A DNA stretch of 64,000 nucleotides from Geomonas edaphica (GCF_004917075.1 NZ_SSYB01000005.1:543501-607500); one strand, 5' to 3'; counted from the first letter of the stretch, positions 8,840-17,279 are shown. Notes: generated by a model from the sequence alone, not told the origin. A program made the numbers and translations.

Positions 8840-9586
8840 GATGCCAAGAGCCTCCTGTGCCAGTTCCACGGTTAAAGGCTTGCCACGTAGGGAGGAAAAA
8901 GCCGATACCGTGATAACCGAACCTTCCAGTTCCCTGAAATTTACCAGAGTACCGGACGCAAGAAATTGAACGACCGATTCGGACAGTTGCACATTCAAGG
9001 TGGCGGCTTTTCTCCTGATGAACTCAAGCCTCGTCTCACGCTCGGGAACTTCTATCCTGATGGACAGCCCGCATTGAAAACGACCTTTGAGATGTGCGTC
9101 CGTATTCGCTATTTTGCTTGGTAATCTGTCCGACGTCATGACGATCTGCTTTTTCGACTCGTAGAGAGCATCGAAAGTATGAAACAACTCCTCCTGGGTC
9201 CGTTCCTTCCCGGCAAGAAACTGGATGTCATCAAGGAGGAGCACGTCAAGGTTTCTGAACTTGCAGCGGAACTGAGCCATTTTGTTGGAACGGAGGTTAG
9301 CAAGCAACTCGGCCATGAATTGCTCAGAAGTGCAGTAGACGACTTTCTTCGTCTTCTGATCTGCCGTTAAGTGGTTGGCGATGGCGTGTAAAAGGTGGGT
9401 TTTGCCGAGACCGTCGCGGCCAATGAGAAACAGTGGGTTGTAAGTTGCGACACCGCTGGCTACGGCAATGGCCGCTTTATACGCGAGTAGGTTGCTTTCC
9501 CCGCAGATAAAGGTGTCAAAGCTATACTTCGATTGGGGGACGCATAAAGAGACGCCCTCAGTAACTTGGCTGTGTTCGCCTGACAT
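8834..9586 (-). CDS. Truncated DnaA-like AAA+ ATPase
   Basis: The ORF has 250 residues from the ATG at 9586, which has GAGG 7 bases upstream; a TTG at 9685 would add 33 residues. The sequence is that of DnaA domain III: YSFDTFICGESNLLAYKAA, Walker A GRDGLGKTHLLHAI, Walker B VLLLDDIQFLAGKERTQEEL, and sensor-type segments ending LVNFRELEGSV. It stops after the AAA+ lid, so the C-terminal DnaA-box-binding domain is missing, as is domain I. At half the usual DnaA length it resembles Hda-type or loader-type paralogues. It may act on island or host replication, but that is inference. Confidence 0.8.
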   Translation of the reverse strand: MSGEHSQVTEGVSLCVPQSKYSFDTFICGESNLLAYKAAIAVASGVATYNPLFLIGRDGLGKTHLLHAIANHLTADQKTKKVVYCTSEQFMAELLANLRSNKMAQFRCKFRNLDVLLLDDIQFLAGKERTQEELFHTFDALYESKKQIVMTSDRLPSKIANTDAHLKGRFQCGLSIRIEVPERETRLEFIRRKAATLNVQLSESVVQFLASGTLVNFRELEGSVITVSAFSSLRGKPLTVELAQEALGIL

Positions 9587-9706
9587 AAAAGTACCTCGTG
9601 GGTATGGTTGAGTTGCCTTCAGCGTGTGCTCATCAGTGTCCAGATATGCTGTAAGGTCAAGTGAAAACGTGTCGTGGAAAATCAATCTTGGGCTTGAGGA
9701 ATTGCA

Positions 9707-10132
9707 TTGGAACGGAAACTAAGAAGAAAGAGAAAATTCATTCCATGTGCCGTTGATGATGGTGACGAACTTTATCCGAACGGCATCTTCGTCTTCAACA
9801 TCACCAAGATGACGGAGTATATCAAGGGCAGCAACATTCCTTGCGAAGAAGTAATGGTCAAGGACTTTCCCCGAGGTACTTCCAAGTTCAAGGAAGAGTA
9901 TTTGGCCACCGTTGATGTCACCAGACCTGTCATTGTGGCTGAGATTTCACCTGGTCGCTTCAACGTGATCGACGGCAATCACAGAATGGAAAGAGCTCGA
10001 AGGCTGGGGCTAGAAAAGATTTCGGCTTTTAGGGTGAGCCCAGAGCAGCACCTGCAGTTCGTGACTACCGAAAGAGGCTATCAGGCGTATATTGGATACT
10101 GGAACGGTAAATTGAAGGATTCCAGAAGGTGA
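9707..10132 (+). CDS. ParB-like nuclease-domain protein
   Basis: The protein has 141 residues with a TTG start. The block RPVIVAEISPGRFNVIDGNHRMERARRLG is a clear ParB/sulfiredoxin-type motif: a strand, then the DGNHR that replaces the GEHR of ParB. Stand-alone ParB-N domains of this size are often nucleases or CTP-binding switches on mobile elements. No helix-turn-helix follows, so centromere binding is unlikely. The gene diverges from the DnaA-like gene; the roughly 120 bases between the two starts must hold both promoters. Confidence 0.6.
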   Translation: MERKLRRKRKFIPCAVDDGDELYPNGIFVFNITKMTEYIKGSNIPCEEVMVKDFPRGTSKFKEEYLATVDVTRPVIVAEISPGRFNVIDGNHRMERARRLGLEKISAFRVSPEQHLQFVTTERGYQAYIGYWNGKLKDSRR

Positions 10133-10195
10133 CGTTTCGGCGAGCATATAGATTTGGTAAGAGTACCAAGCTAGGGGGCGTAGGAAGGGGGCGAT

Positions 10196-10456
10196 GTGGC
10201 ATCTCTGACAATTAGGATGCTCGATGAGAACCTGAAGTCGCAGCTACGATTACGGGCTGCCCGAAATGGCCGGTCCATGGAGGCCGAGGCTAGAGCTATC
10301 CTTGCTGAATCCCTCCGCGAGCCAAGAGTTGAGCAAAACCTTGCCTTAGTAATACATCGTCGATTTGAGTCACTCGGGATTGAATCACTGCCGATCCCCA
10401 CTCGGCAGCCTGTGCGTAATCCGCCAGACCTCACGATGATTAAGAAGGATAAATAG
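10196..10456 (+). CDS. FitA/VapB-type ribbon-helix-helix antitoxin, toxin absent
   Basis: The protein has 86 residues with a GTG start. MASLTIRMLDENLKSQLRLRA followed by NGRSMEAEARAIL is the standard FitA-type ribbon-helix-helix antitoxin N-terminus. The C-terminus, with RRFESLG and PTRQPVRNPPDL, matches the toxin-neutralising tail of the family. A PIN-domain toxin normally overlaps or follows this gene, but the next gene encodes an unrelated protein. The codons for the last residues include ATGATT, which could be a remnant of the lost toxin's start. It is probably an orphan antitoxin or autorepressor. Confidence 0.75.
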   Translation: MASLTIRMLDENLKSQLRLRAARNGRSMEAEARAILAESLREPRVEQNLALVIHRRFESLGIESLPIPTRQPVRNPPDLTMIKKDK

Positions 10457-11257
10457 ATGCCTAAGAGAAAATACAAATCGCCATCAAGCGATGAATTGAA
10501 GAAATACACCAGCTGGCAATATGCAAAACTATTATCACTTCGTAGTGATGAAGATGGCGAGACTGTCGAACAAATTAATGTCGGGGACCGAGTGTGCAAG
10601 GTAATACCACATTCTAAGTCTAATGAAGCAACGGGTCATATATATAAATCAACTCTTATTGATGAGCGATACCGGTTCGACAATACTCAGGACCCTCACT
10701 CGGCCATTACTATCTTCACAGAATGTTTTGAAAAGGGTTATTATCCTCCTGATGATGTTGTGGCCTTTTTATATGACAAATTTAAAAAATACATGAACAG
10801 TGACGAATCACTGGACAAAACGCTAAGAATAGGTAAGAGAATTAAAAAGAACTATAGACTGTTCTACAGAAACAGAGATATTATTATTGACATAGATACT
10901 CTTAAATTCAGATTTGGCCTAGACCATTTGGATGCCGTAACAGCAGTTACACGAAAATATGCGGATTTAGGATGCGATTTATCTGAAGAAACAATTGACC
11001 AGATATATACAAAAGGCATCAAGTCTCAGCGTAATAAAAGCTTGATGTACTTACATAGCGAATTGTTTCAAAACTATTATTATGAAGAAGATGATGATAT
11101 TCAAATTGAGTTTGGCACCGACAGTTCTTATATCTTATTAGAAATATTATTACAATATCCTGATGATGTAGTAGACGATTTAAAGAATCGGTACCCAAAA
11201 ATCAAGTCATTGCTTGACAGACCAATAGAAAAACTTGAGCCTGATAAATCTGTATAA
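10457..11257 (+). CDS. Unrecognised AT-rich island gene
   Basis: The protein has 266 residues and is charged and Lys/Asp/Tyr-rich. Its ATG directly follows the antitoxin's stop and has AAGAAGGA just upstream. Base composition is visibly more AT-rich than all flanking genes, which marks a separate acquisition. Segments such as AITIFTECFEKGYYPPDDVVAFLYDKFKKYM and a central helix-turn-helix-like stretch (LDHLDAVTAVTRKYADLGCDLSEETI) may point to DNA binding. No family is recognised. It occupies the place where a VapC-like toxin would be expected but has no PIN aspartates in the right pattern. Confidence 0.55.
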   Translation: MPKRKYKSPSSDELKKYTSWQYAKLLSLRSDEDGETVEQINVGDRVCKVIPHSKSNEATGHIYKSTLIDERYRFDNTQDPHSAITIFTECFEKGYYPPDDVVAFLYDKFKKYMNSDESLDKTLRIGKRIKKNYRLFYRNRDIIIDIDTLKFRFGLDHLDAVTAVTRKYADLGCDLSEETIDQIYTKGIKSQRNKSLMYLHSELFQNYYYEEDDDIQIEFGTDSSYILLEILLQYPDDVVDDLKNRYPKIKSLLDRPIEKLEPDKSV

Positions 11258-11410
11258 ATTCATACTCAACCCACCTCAAGATTACATACCTTTAATTCAG
11301 CACTAACCGTCCTAGCGTCAGTCACATTTGGGGCAGTATTTTTATGACTCCAAGTGGTTCCTGATGTTATCCCCTGTATTCACCGCTCCTCCTAATAGAT
11401 TCTACCCAAT

Positions 11411-11438
11411 ATGTACTCAAAAAAGTTTTTGAGTACAT
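11411..11438. promoter_or_regulatory. Perfect 13-bp inverted repeat
   Basis: Two 13-base arms (ATGTACTCAAAAA and its complement) are separated by 2 bases. The site lies in the 270-bp gap between the AT-rich gene and the AlpA-type regulator, about 90 bases before the latter's start. It may be an operator for the regulator or a terminator-like hairpin; the arms contain A and T runs suited to either. Confidence 0.5.
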
Positions 11439-11528
11439 GTCCAAAAAAAGCCCAATGGAATAGGTTGGACATACGTGAAACGAGTTTGGTGGCCACCAAA
11501 TCTCCAACTAAATGCCAAGGGGTTACTT

Positions 11529-11825
11529 ATGTTGAGTGACTTAATTAAAGCGCCAGAACCTGACACTATAACCAGAACGCTTCCCATGACCATTTCGGCA
11601 GAAAAATGCCGTAATACCAATCGCGGGGATAACTTGAATATTGTTCGCCCCCGTGATCTCCCTGCTTTAACCGGACTTTCTCGAACTACAATCTGGCGTC
11701 TAGAACGTGCGGGTGACTTTCCAAAACGTATCAGGTTATCCGTGGGTGCTGTTGGCTACAGAATGGCAGATATTCAAGCATGGCTTGATAACCGTCAGAC
11801 TGTGGGGGTGGACAATGAAAAGTGA
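11529..11825 (+). CDS. AlpA/MerR-type excisionase-like regulator
   Basis: The protein has 98 residues from the ATG at 11529, which has AAGGGG 6 bases upstream. The C-terminal 60 residues (RPRDLPALTGLSRTTIWRLERAGDFP...RMADIQAWLDNR) are the winged helix-turn-helix of AlpA-type prophage regulators. These activate integrase genes or act as excisionases in P4-like islands. The N-terminal 35 residues are unassigned. It overlaps the following replication-type gene by 11 bases, so the two are coupled. Confidence 0.8.
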   Translation: MLSDLIKAPEPDTITRTLPMTISAEKCRNTNRGDNLNIVRPRDLPALTGLSRTTIWRLERAGDFPKRIRLSVGAVGYRMADIQAWLDNRQTVGVDNEK

Positions 11826-13314
11826 TCTTAGAAAGAAACTGCTCAAAAAGGTAACTGAGAAACACCAACGTGAGGCGTCCGAGAAACTTAAGCCAGAAGC
11901 CACTCCTGGGAAAAGAAGCAAAAAAGATGGGCGGATAAAGAAGCTGAAATCTGGCTTCAGCAACATCAAACCCAATGAACGCAATGAAAACGGCATAGTC
12001 GAAGTGAGGCTAGAACATGGCGCTGTTGATCACCACTTCTCTTTAGACGCTGCAGGGTCGGTTGTAGGACCTGTAATGCATGAAGATGCATTTGCTGGGT
12101 GGCCTGGAGAATTTGCACATCTTGCGGGTGATCGCTTAGGTGCTGACAAACCGGCAATACTGGTCACGTCACTTCTCCGCTTAGCCTCATCTTTTGAAAC
12201 ATCTCACCATGTGCAATATGGTGAGGTGCTCCAATATGCAAGGCCCAATGCCGTTATCGTTGGGAACTCCTCAAAAACTGATATTGGTGCCGTAGAGATA
12301 ATCGTTGACCGCCTTTTCTCGGGATTCAAAGCTTCACCCAGGTACTTGTGCGAGCCACTTTTACGGGTTGATGAGATTGTTTATATGGTTAGGGATGAGA
12401 CATTTGAGGAGTGTGATATTACCAGCTCAAGATATAAAATAGACACAGGCGCGACTAGCAAACGTCTATATGTCTATGATCAGCATTTCGCATTAACACT
12501 CAATTCAAAACCATCCGTATTAAACATAATATCTAAAGTTATTACCGATCTGTTTGACCATGGTAATACAGTAATCAAGCTCCATAACAATAAATGGTTG
12601 GGAACAACTCAAGCCAATGTTGTTATCGTTACGCACATTCAAAGAAGCGAAGTCGATAAATTGAAGGATAAACTTGACATCCCTAACATATTCGCTAACC
12701 GCTTCTTATGGATACTTGCTCACCGGCAGAATTTGATTCCGCTGCCATTGCCGATTCCTGAGGAAAACATGAAATACTTCAACAATAAAATTGAGGAGTG
12801 CATTGAAAAGGCTAAAAGCATATATACGGGCCTTGAACTGTCCAAGAAGGCACGTGAGGTGTGGGATAAGGCATACCCCGGCCTAACAATGGAATATTCA
12901 GGGTTTGCCGGTTCCATATTGGACCGTAACGAGGTTCATGCCCTTCGGTTGGCACAGATTTATGCGCTAGCTGAAGGCCGTAGTAAGATATTGACTCAGG
13001 ATTTGAAAGCAGCAATTGCAGTTGTAAACTACTCTAGCGAAACAGTACTTCAACTCTTCAACGGATCGCATCATGATAAGCGAAAGGAGAAATTGCTTCA
13101 AGCCCTCCGTTCAACCCCAAATCAGGAAATGTCTTTAACCGAGATCAACGGTGCTGTCTTCAATCGCAACCTTGACTCTCGTGACATCAGAGAAATAATC
13201 ACCGAGTTGGAGTTGTCAAAGCTTGTTTCGTTGTACAACCCCAAAAAAGAAGTTCCTGGAGGACGACTGACTACCATGGTAAGGTTGACGCTTCCAGGCC
13301 CTTATCAGACCTAG
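11815..13314 (+). CDS. DUF3987-like replication-associated protein
   Basis: The protein has 499 residues. The first 50 are Lys-rich and probably disordered. From about residue 95, the order of motifs matches DUF3987-type proteins of phages and islands: PNAVIVGNSSKTDIGAVEII where a P-loop would be, then RLYVYDQHFALTL, VVIVTHIQRSEVDKL and IFANRFLWILAHR. The P-loop position lacks a canonical GKT/S, so ATPase activity may be lost or divergent. The C-terminus (LLQALRST...REIITELELSKLV) reads as a winged helix. It probably works in replication of the element. Confidence 0.6.
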   Translation: MKSDLRKKLLKKVTEKHQREASEKLKPEATPGKRSKKDGRIKKLKSGFSNIKPNERNENGIVEVRLEHGAVDHHFSLDAAGSVVGPVMHEDAFAGWPGEFAHLAGDRLGADKPAILVTSLLRLASSFETSHHVQYGEVLQYARPNAVIVGNSSKTDIGAVEIIVDRLFSGFKASPRYLCEPLLRVDEIVYMVRDETFEECDITSSRYKIDTGATSKRLYVYDQHFALTLNSKPSVLNIISKVITDLFDHGNTVIKLHNNKWLGTTQANVVIVTHIQRSEVDKLKDKLDIPNIFANRFLWILAHRQNLIPLPLPIPEENMKYFNNKIEECIEKAKSIYTGLELSKKAREVWDKAYPGLTMEYSGFAGSILDRNEVHALRLAQIYALAEGRSKILTQDLKAAIAVVNYSSETVLQLFNGSHHDKRKEKLLQALRSTPNQEMSLTEINGAVFNRNLDSRDIREIITELELSKLVSLYNPKKEVPGGRLTTMVRLTLPGPYQT

Positions 13315-13343
13315 CACCCATTACCATTGAGGAAGGTTACAAT

Positions 13344-13390
13344 AGACCGCATAGCGAGTTTCTGATCCGATCCCGCTATACGGTCTTTCT
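13344..13390 (+). terminator. Terminator after the DUF3987-like gene
   Basis: The arms AGACCGCATAGCG and CGCTATACGGTCT can pair with one mismatch around a 17-base loop, followed by TTTCTT. It lies about 30 bases after the stop at 13314 and before the convergent Rep-like gene. Confidence 0.55.
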
Positions 13391-13460
13391 TATTCCTGCG
13401 TCCGACCCGAATTGCTCAGCAACTGGTCATTCAGTTTCTTCAGAGCAGGGAATAGTAGCT

Positions 13461-14132
13461 TCAATACAGACTGGAATCAGACAACCCTTTCACGCCAATG
13501 GGTTTCACTCGGTTCAGACGGGTATCATCTATCTGTTTGAACAGATACGTATGGCGATTATGATATGCATATTTGACTTTCATGTGTTCTTCAAAGAAAA
13601 CACGCCTGCGATCAGCATTGACAACTGCTGCGGCTGCTTTTACAAAAATATCAACAAGCTCTGCCAACTTAAAAACATTTAGCCTGGCGTTTGGCTTTAT
13701 AAGCATGTGTACATGCATTTCATTGATACTGTTTTCCATAGGATGATCTTCAAAAAATGCAAACCCCTGCAACCAATCTCTTTTCCAGTACCCAGGCTTG
13801 AATATCTTGATATTAGCTTTACGAAGAAAACTATTCACATGTTTGCAGAGTGTTTCAAAACCTGTTCTTACAGCCAATGTTAATGTGATTGACAACCGAT
13901 ATGGACCAGAATCACATACCCATTTTCTATATTCCTCTGACCTCCTCATGTTGAATGGTACTATTTTATTAGCGTCATCAGATTGTTCTTTTAGTGGTTT
14001 GTGCTCAGACAATGACAAGTATTTACGTCTACCGCTCCTAACTGATTCTAGTTTTATTATTGGGTTACTGGGAGCAGATTCAAGCTTTACTATTTCAACC
14101 GACTTAAGTTTAGTTACACCTACTTTACTCAT
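13461..14132 (-). CDS. HUH-type replication initiator-like protein
   Basis: The protein has 223 residues with a strong ribosome site (GGAGGAG before ATG). The block INEMHVHMLIKP carries an HxH, as in HUH endonucleases that nick single strands at origins. Downstream, VKYAYHNRHTYLFKQ offers tyrosines for the nicking reaction. The N-terminal 60 residues are Lys-rich with repeated KLES-type phrases. The protein is small for a rolling-circle Rep, so it may be an origin-binding protein. It transcribes away from the AT-rich non-coding region at 14133-14796, a sensible position for its target. Confidence 0.5.
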   Translation of the reverse strand: MSKVGVTKLKSVEIVKLESAPSNPIIKLESVRSGRRKYLSLSEHKPLKEQSDDANKIVPFNMRRSEEYRKWVCDSGPYRLSITLTLAVRTGFETLCKHVNSFLRKANIKIFKPGYWKRDWLQGFAFFEDHPMENSINEMHVHMLIKPNARLNVFKLAELVDIFVKAAAAVVNADRRRVFFEEHMKVKYAYHNRHTYLFKQIDDTRLNRVKPIGVKGLSDSSLY

Positions 14133-14796
14133 AACTCCTCCTTTAGTATATCAATTGTGTACAGTTTCCGAATTAATGATTAAACCTACCCTCTACTGCT
14201 CTTAGGACTTGATTATTTTCTTGATTTAGATACTTCTTCTCCATCGAGAGACGTCAAATATAGCCTCTTTTTTTGTTACTTTTATGATCGAGCAGTTCTT
14301 GCGAGGTCTACTCACAGGTTATGACCTAAGAATCTGCACGATGTTTTTATATCTCCTTTTATTATATTTCCTTTCCTATATTTTTATCCATTCACATACA
14401 AATTATAAAAAACGGATAATCCGCAACATTTTACGCCCAAATCTGAGGTAAATAGCCTATAAATTTCAGCAACTTACATGGCTGATTAATTTTTTCCGCA
14501 ACATGGTTGGGAGACTACCCAAACAAGTTATGAGAAAACAGGTACTTTATGACATTTGAGAGGAGAAATACGATATTGGCGTTAATCAATTCTGAACGAG
14601 GAGTATCTACAGTAGTCTTACGAAAAAACGAATCTAACGAAATAAATCCGCATTACTTCGTTTAATTCGTTAATTCGTAACCACGCCTCAATGATCAATA
14701 ACTGGCAATTTACCGGAGGGATTTTAGGAGATTAATAATTTAGAAGTGGAGGGGCATACCTCGCAGATCAACACTACCATTATGGGAGGACAAACT
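14133..14796. other. AT-rich non-coding region, candidate origin
   Basis: A 660-base gap without a convincing gene. It is strongly AT-rich at 14340-14470. It has repeated CCGCAACAT motifs (near 14420 and 14500) and, at 14618-14682, copies of ACGAA/TTCGT arranged first in one orientation and then in the other. The combination of AT-rich DNA, short repeats and an adjacent HUH-type gene suggests a replication origin. A 38-codon ORF at 14549 is the only notable frame and has no known match. Confidence 0.4.
14618..14682. repeat. Inverted ACGAA-type repeat cluster
   Basis: On the left, ACGAA occurs repeatedly (TTACGAAAAAACGAATC, TAACGAAAT). On the right, the complementary motifs follow (ACTTCGTTTAATTCG, TTAATTCGTAA). 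The two halves face each other around about 15 bases. It may be an iteron-like binding site for the Rep-like or AlpA-type protein. Confidence 0.45.
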
Positions 14797-15255
14797 ATGC
14801 AAATCAGGCCGCTGTTGAGTCGAAGAGTGAAAGTCATCAAAGTCAGCAAGAAATCATCCACCGCTCCGCGCTATAAAAATATACCATCAGTCGTATCGCA
14901 GGCACACGGCAGCCCCACAAAAGTTTTTTCAGTTGTTGAAATACCTAACTCTGAAAACCCAGCTATGTCCAGAAATAGGAATAACGGGAATACACAACAT
15001 CCAAACATCCAACTGCTCACGAGTATTCTCAGTATCTTCAAAGAAAGGAAAGCGTCTAAGCTCAGAACAAGAACAATATTGAGTGAGCTAACAGAATCAT
15101 CATTCTGCAACGGGAAGGAAATAGGCGCACGACGGCTTGCATTCTTATTGAAAGAATTTGGCATCCACAGTCGCGACATCAGGTTCGTGAAAGGTGTGGC
15201 AAAAGGATTTAGGAAAGAATCGTTCACTGAGGCTGTTACCCGCTACAAGCAGTAA
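14797..15255 (+). CDS. DUF3631-like C-terminal fragment
   Basis: The protein has 152 residues from the ATG at 14797, preceded by GGGAGG at a spacing of 7 bases. The C-terminal 80 residues (LRTRTILSELTE... GKEIGARRLAFLLKEFGI ... KGVAKGFRKESFTEAVTRY) match the end of DUF3631 proteins, which are usually fused to a helicase or primase. Here the upstream half is a short Ser/Lys-rich leader without any ATPase motif. It is either a genuine stand-alone DNA-binding piece with its own start site or the tail of a decayed replication gene. Confidence 0.55.
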   Translation: MQIRPLLSRRVKVIKVSKKSSTAPRYKNIPSVVSQAHGSPTKVFSVVEIPNSENPAMSRNRNNGNTQHPNIQLLTSILSIFKERKASKLRTRTILSELTESSFCNGKEIGARRLAFLLKEFGIHSRDIRFVKGVAKGFRKESFTEAVTRYKQ

Positions 15256-15391
15256 CTTACCTGATATGAAATTTTGGTGAAAACCGATATTTTCCTGCCA
15301 TAAAGGATCTGGGGGCGCACCTTTTATCCGTAAGGTGTGTTGGGTACCAAGCTGATAGTTAGTCACTAATAGACACAGGATATAATCGCAT

Positions 15392-15703
15392 TTACGCAGT
15401 ACCCTGTTCGGGTATGTCCGGTTCTACGCTCAGGCGTAAACCCATACCATGTAATAGAGTGATCCATGTGTGGAGCTCAGAAAAACAACCGTGTGACAGG
15501 GTGCGATGCAGGCTTTCCTCGTTGATGTTGGCTTTGTCTGCGACTGCTTTCCTTCCACCGTGTGCTTCGACAACATTTCGTAATCCAAGCAAGAATGTTT
15601 CTGCGTCGCCCCCTCCAATAGCAGCATTAAGATATGCTGCTGCTTCCTGTACGTCTTTCAGTGCCTCTATCAGATTTGTTTGATAGTCAGTCTGTTGTCT
15701 CAC
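15392..15703 (-). CDS. COG3636-type antitoxin (addiction-module antidote)
   Basis: The protein has 103 residues with a GTG start. The layout AAAYLNAAIGGGDAETFLLGLRNVVEAHGGRKAVADKANINEESLHRTLS is the standard helix-turn-helix of the DNA-binding antidote family partnered with RelE/HigB-like toxins. No toxin gene lies on either side: the integrase is directly upstream (34 bases) and non-coding DNA lies downstream. It may be a solitary regulator of the integrase or the survivor of a broken toxin-antitoxin pair. Confidence 0.75.
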   Translation of the reverse strand: MRQQTDYQTNLIEALKDVQEAAAYLNAAIGGGDAETFLLGLRNVVEAHGGRKAVADKANINEESLHRTLSHGCFSELHTWITLLHGMGLRLSVEPDIPEQGTA

Positions 15704-15736
15704 GCTTCGTGTCTTTCTTCATGGGGAAGGGTTGAA

Positions 15737-17053
15737 TCATGCTGATCGTTTCCGGGCAGCTATGGGAATGACGTTGCTTTCTTTTCCACTGGTTATGCTT
15801 TTTAACTTCCGTTCCCAGGATTCGAGTGCTTGCTGCTTTTCAGCGTCGAATTTGTGGAGGTTGTAAACCTTAATGATGCCTTGCGTCTTGTGTCCGATCA
15901 CTGCATCTATGATTTCATTGTTGTAACCAAGCCTTGAAAGGCCGGTGGCGACTGTGCGCCTAAGGTCATGAGGAGTGAAATGTTGTAGTTCCATTTTTTT
16001 GTTGTCATCAACTTTCACCATGCAGACTGTTTCACCTTTGATTGGACGGCGTGGTTTGTAGTCCTTGAGGTTACGCCGGATAGCATAGGCCACGGCATTT
16101 TCGTCAATATGATTGTAGATTGGTTTCTCTTTTTTTTCGTCTTTTTCATCGAATTTTACGACAGGAGATAGGAAGTAGTATCCGTTACGTGGCGTACCGA
16201 GGAGTGCTATTGCCGTATGGGTGAGATAAACCCTGTGTGTCTGTCCGTTCTTTGTCCGCTCTGGCGGTAATGTCCACCAGTGGCCGTCTACTTCACTGGG
16301 GGTGATACCGCATACCTCCCCAACCCGTTGACCCGTGAGTAGTAACAGTTTAATGATTCGTTTTACCTCGTCACTCATGGCAGCCTTAGGCAGTTCAGTG
16401 GTCCACAGCTTGGTGATTTCTGCCTCCTCCAATACGCGTTCCCGTGATTGCAACCCTACCGGAACTTTCACGCCGGTGAACGGAGTGTGTTCCAGAATAT
16501 CTTTTTCGACGGCAAAGTTGAATAGTTTGCGCGTTAGCTTCATTACGTTGTGGCAGAGGGCAGGACGGTTAGCATAAGTATCTAGTAAAGCAATGCAGTC
16601 CCGCTTCTTTATATCTGCAGCCTTACGCTTGCCCCAACTTGGTTCGACATTAACCTTGAATAGCCGCTCGTCTTCGAGCCATGACGACATACGCTTGTTG
16701 AGCTTTGCATGACGGGCCATGTAGTCGTCAAAAAGGTCCTTTACGGTTGGAGCCTTGCGACGCTCTTCTTTAGCTTGCTCGGCAACTTCCTGCGGATCAA
16801 TTCCGTTCTTAACGTGCTTCCTGGCGTCATCGAACTTTTTCCTTGCCGTCTCGAGGGTTACATCCGGGTAGTGACCCAGGTTGAGGCAGCGCCGTTGCCC
16901 GTCGATGGCATACAGGTAAAGCCAGGATTTGACCCCAGAACGCAAGACGCGGATCGTGAAACCGTTCCCCTCGCTTTTCTTGTACTCCCTGTCTTCGGGT
17001 TTAAGTTTGCGGATCATCGTGTCTGTAAAAACTATCTTGGCCCTGCTCATGGC
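15737..17053 (-). CDS. P4-type tyrosine integrase
   Basis: The protein has 438 residues from the ATG at 17053, which reads MSRAKIVFTD; the earlier frame start at 17137 lies in the att region. An N-terminal DUF4102-type domain (FTDTMIRKLKPEDREYKKSE, GVKSWLYLYAIDGQ) is followed by a SAM-like core-binding domain and a catalytic domain. The latter has Arg in LLLTGQRVGEV, HDLRR, VIGHK and the nucleophile Tyr in IKVYNLHKF. All catalytic residues are present, so it is probably active. It lies 170 bases from the tRNA-derived att site and drives integration and excision of the island. Confidence 0.95.
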   Translation of the reverse strand, partial: AMSRAKIVFTDTMIRKLKPEDREYKKSEGNGFTIRVLRSGVKSWLYLYAIDGQRRCLNLGHYPDVTLETARKKFDDARKHVKNGIDPQEVAEQAKEERRKAPTVKDLFDDYMARHAKLNKRMSSWLEDERLFKVNVEPSWGKRKAADIKKRDCIALLDTYANRPALCHNVMKLTRKLFNFAVEKDILEHTPFTGVKVPVGLQSRERVLEEAEITKLWTTELPKAAMSDEVKRIIKLLLLTGQRVGEVCGITPSEVDGHWWTLPPERTKNGQTHRVYLTHTAIALLGTPRNGYYFLSPVVKFDEKDEKKEKPIYNHIDENAVAYAIRRNLKDYKPRRPIKGETVCMVKVDDNKKMELQHFTPHDLRRTVATGLSRLGYNNEIIDAVIGHKTQGIIKVYNLHKFDAEKQQALESWERKLKSITSGKESNVIPIAARKRSA

Positions 17054-17223
17054 GCAACCTGCCTTCCGGTTCCGTGTTGTAATAATGTTGTAATAAAATC
17101 GGGGATAAGGTGAACCGGAAAATTTTGATTGAAACAAGAATAATCGCTAACCGTCTGAAAGTCAACGATAAAAAAGGTGGGTATGGTTGCGAATGAAACA
17201 GGTTGAAACACAGTAGTTACATA

Positions 17224-17268
17224 TTCCCAAGCTGAAGGTCGCGGGTTCGAATCCCGTTTCCCGCTCCA
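17224..17268 (+). other. attR: 3' half of tRNA-Gly(CCC)
   Basis: The sequence runs from an anticodon loop TTCCCAA through GCTGA, a T arm GCGGG-TTCGAAT-CCCGT and acceptor TTCCCGC-T-CCA. These pair as the 3' half of a tRNA-Gly with anticodon CCC. No 5' half (GCGGGAA...) precedes it; the bases upstream are integrase leader. A tRNA-type terminator follows. This is the right attachment site of an island whose crossover lies at or near the anticodon loop. The intact tRNA should be at the other end, outside the window. Confidence 0.85.
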
Positions 17269-17279
17269 AAGAAATAACA

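Noticed and set aside
17181..17223. Search for the 5' half of the tRNA-Gly before the att site.
   Set aside because: No GCGGGAA acceptor, D arm or pairing 5' anticodon stem is present, so the tRNA is not complete here.
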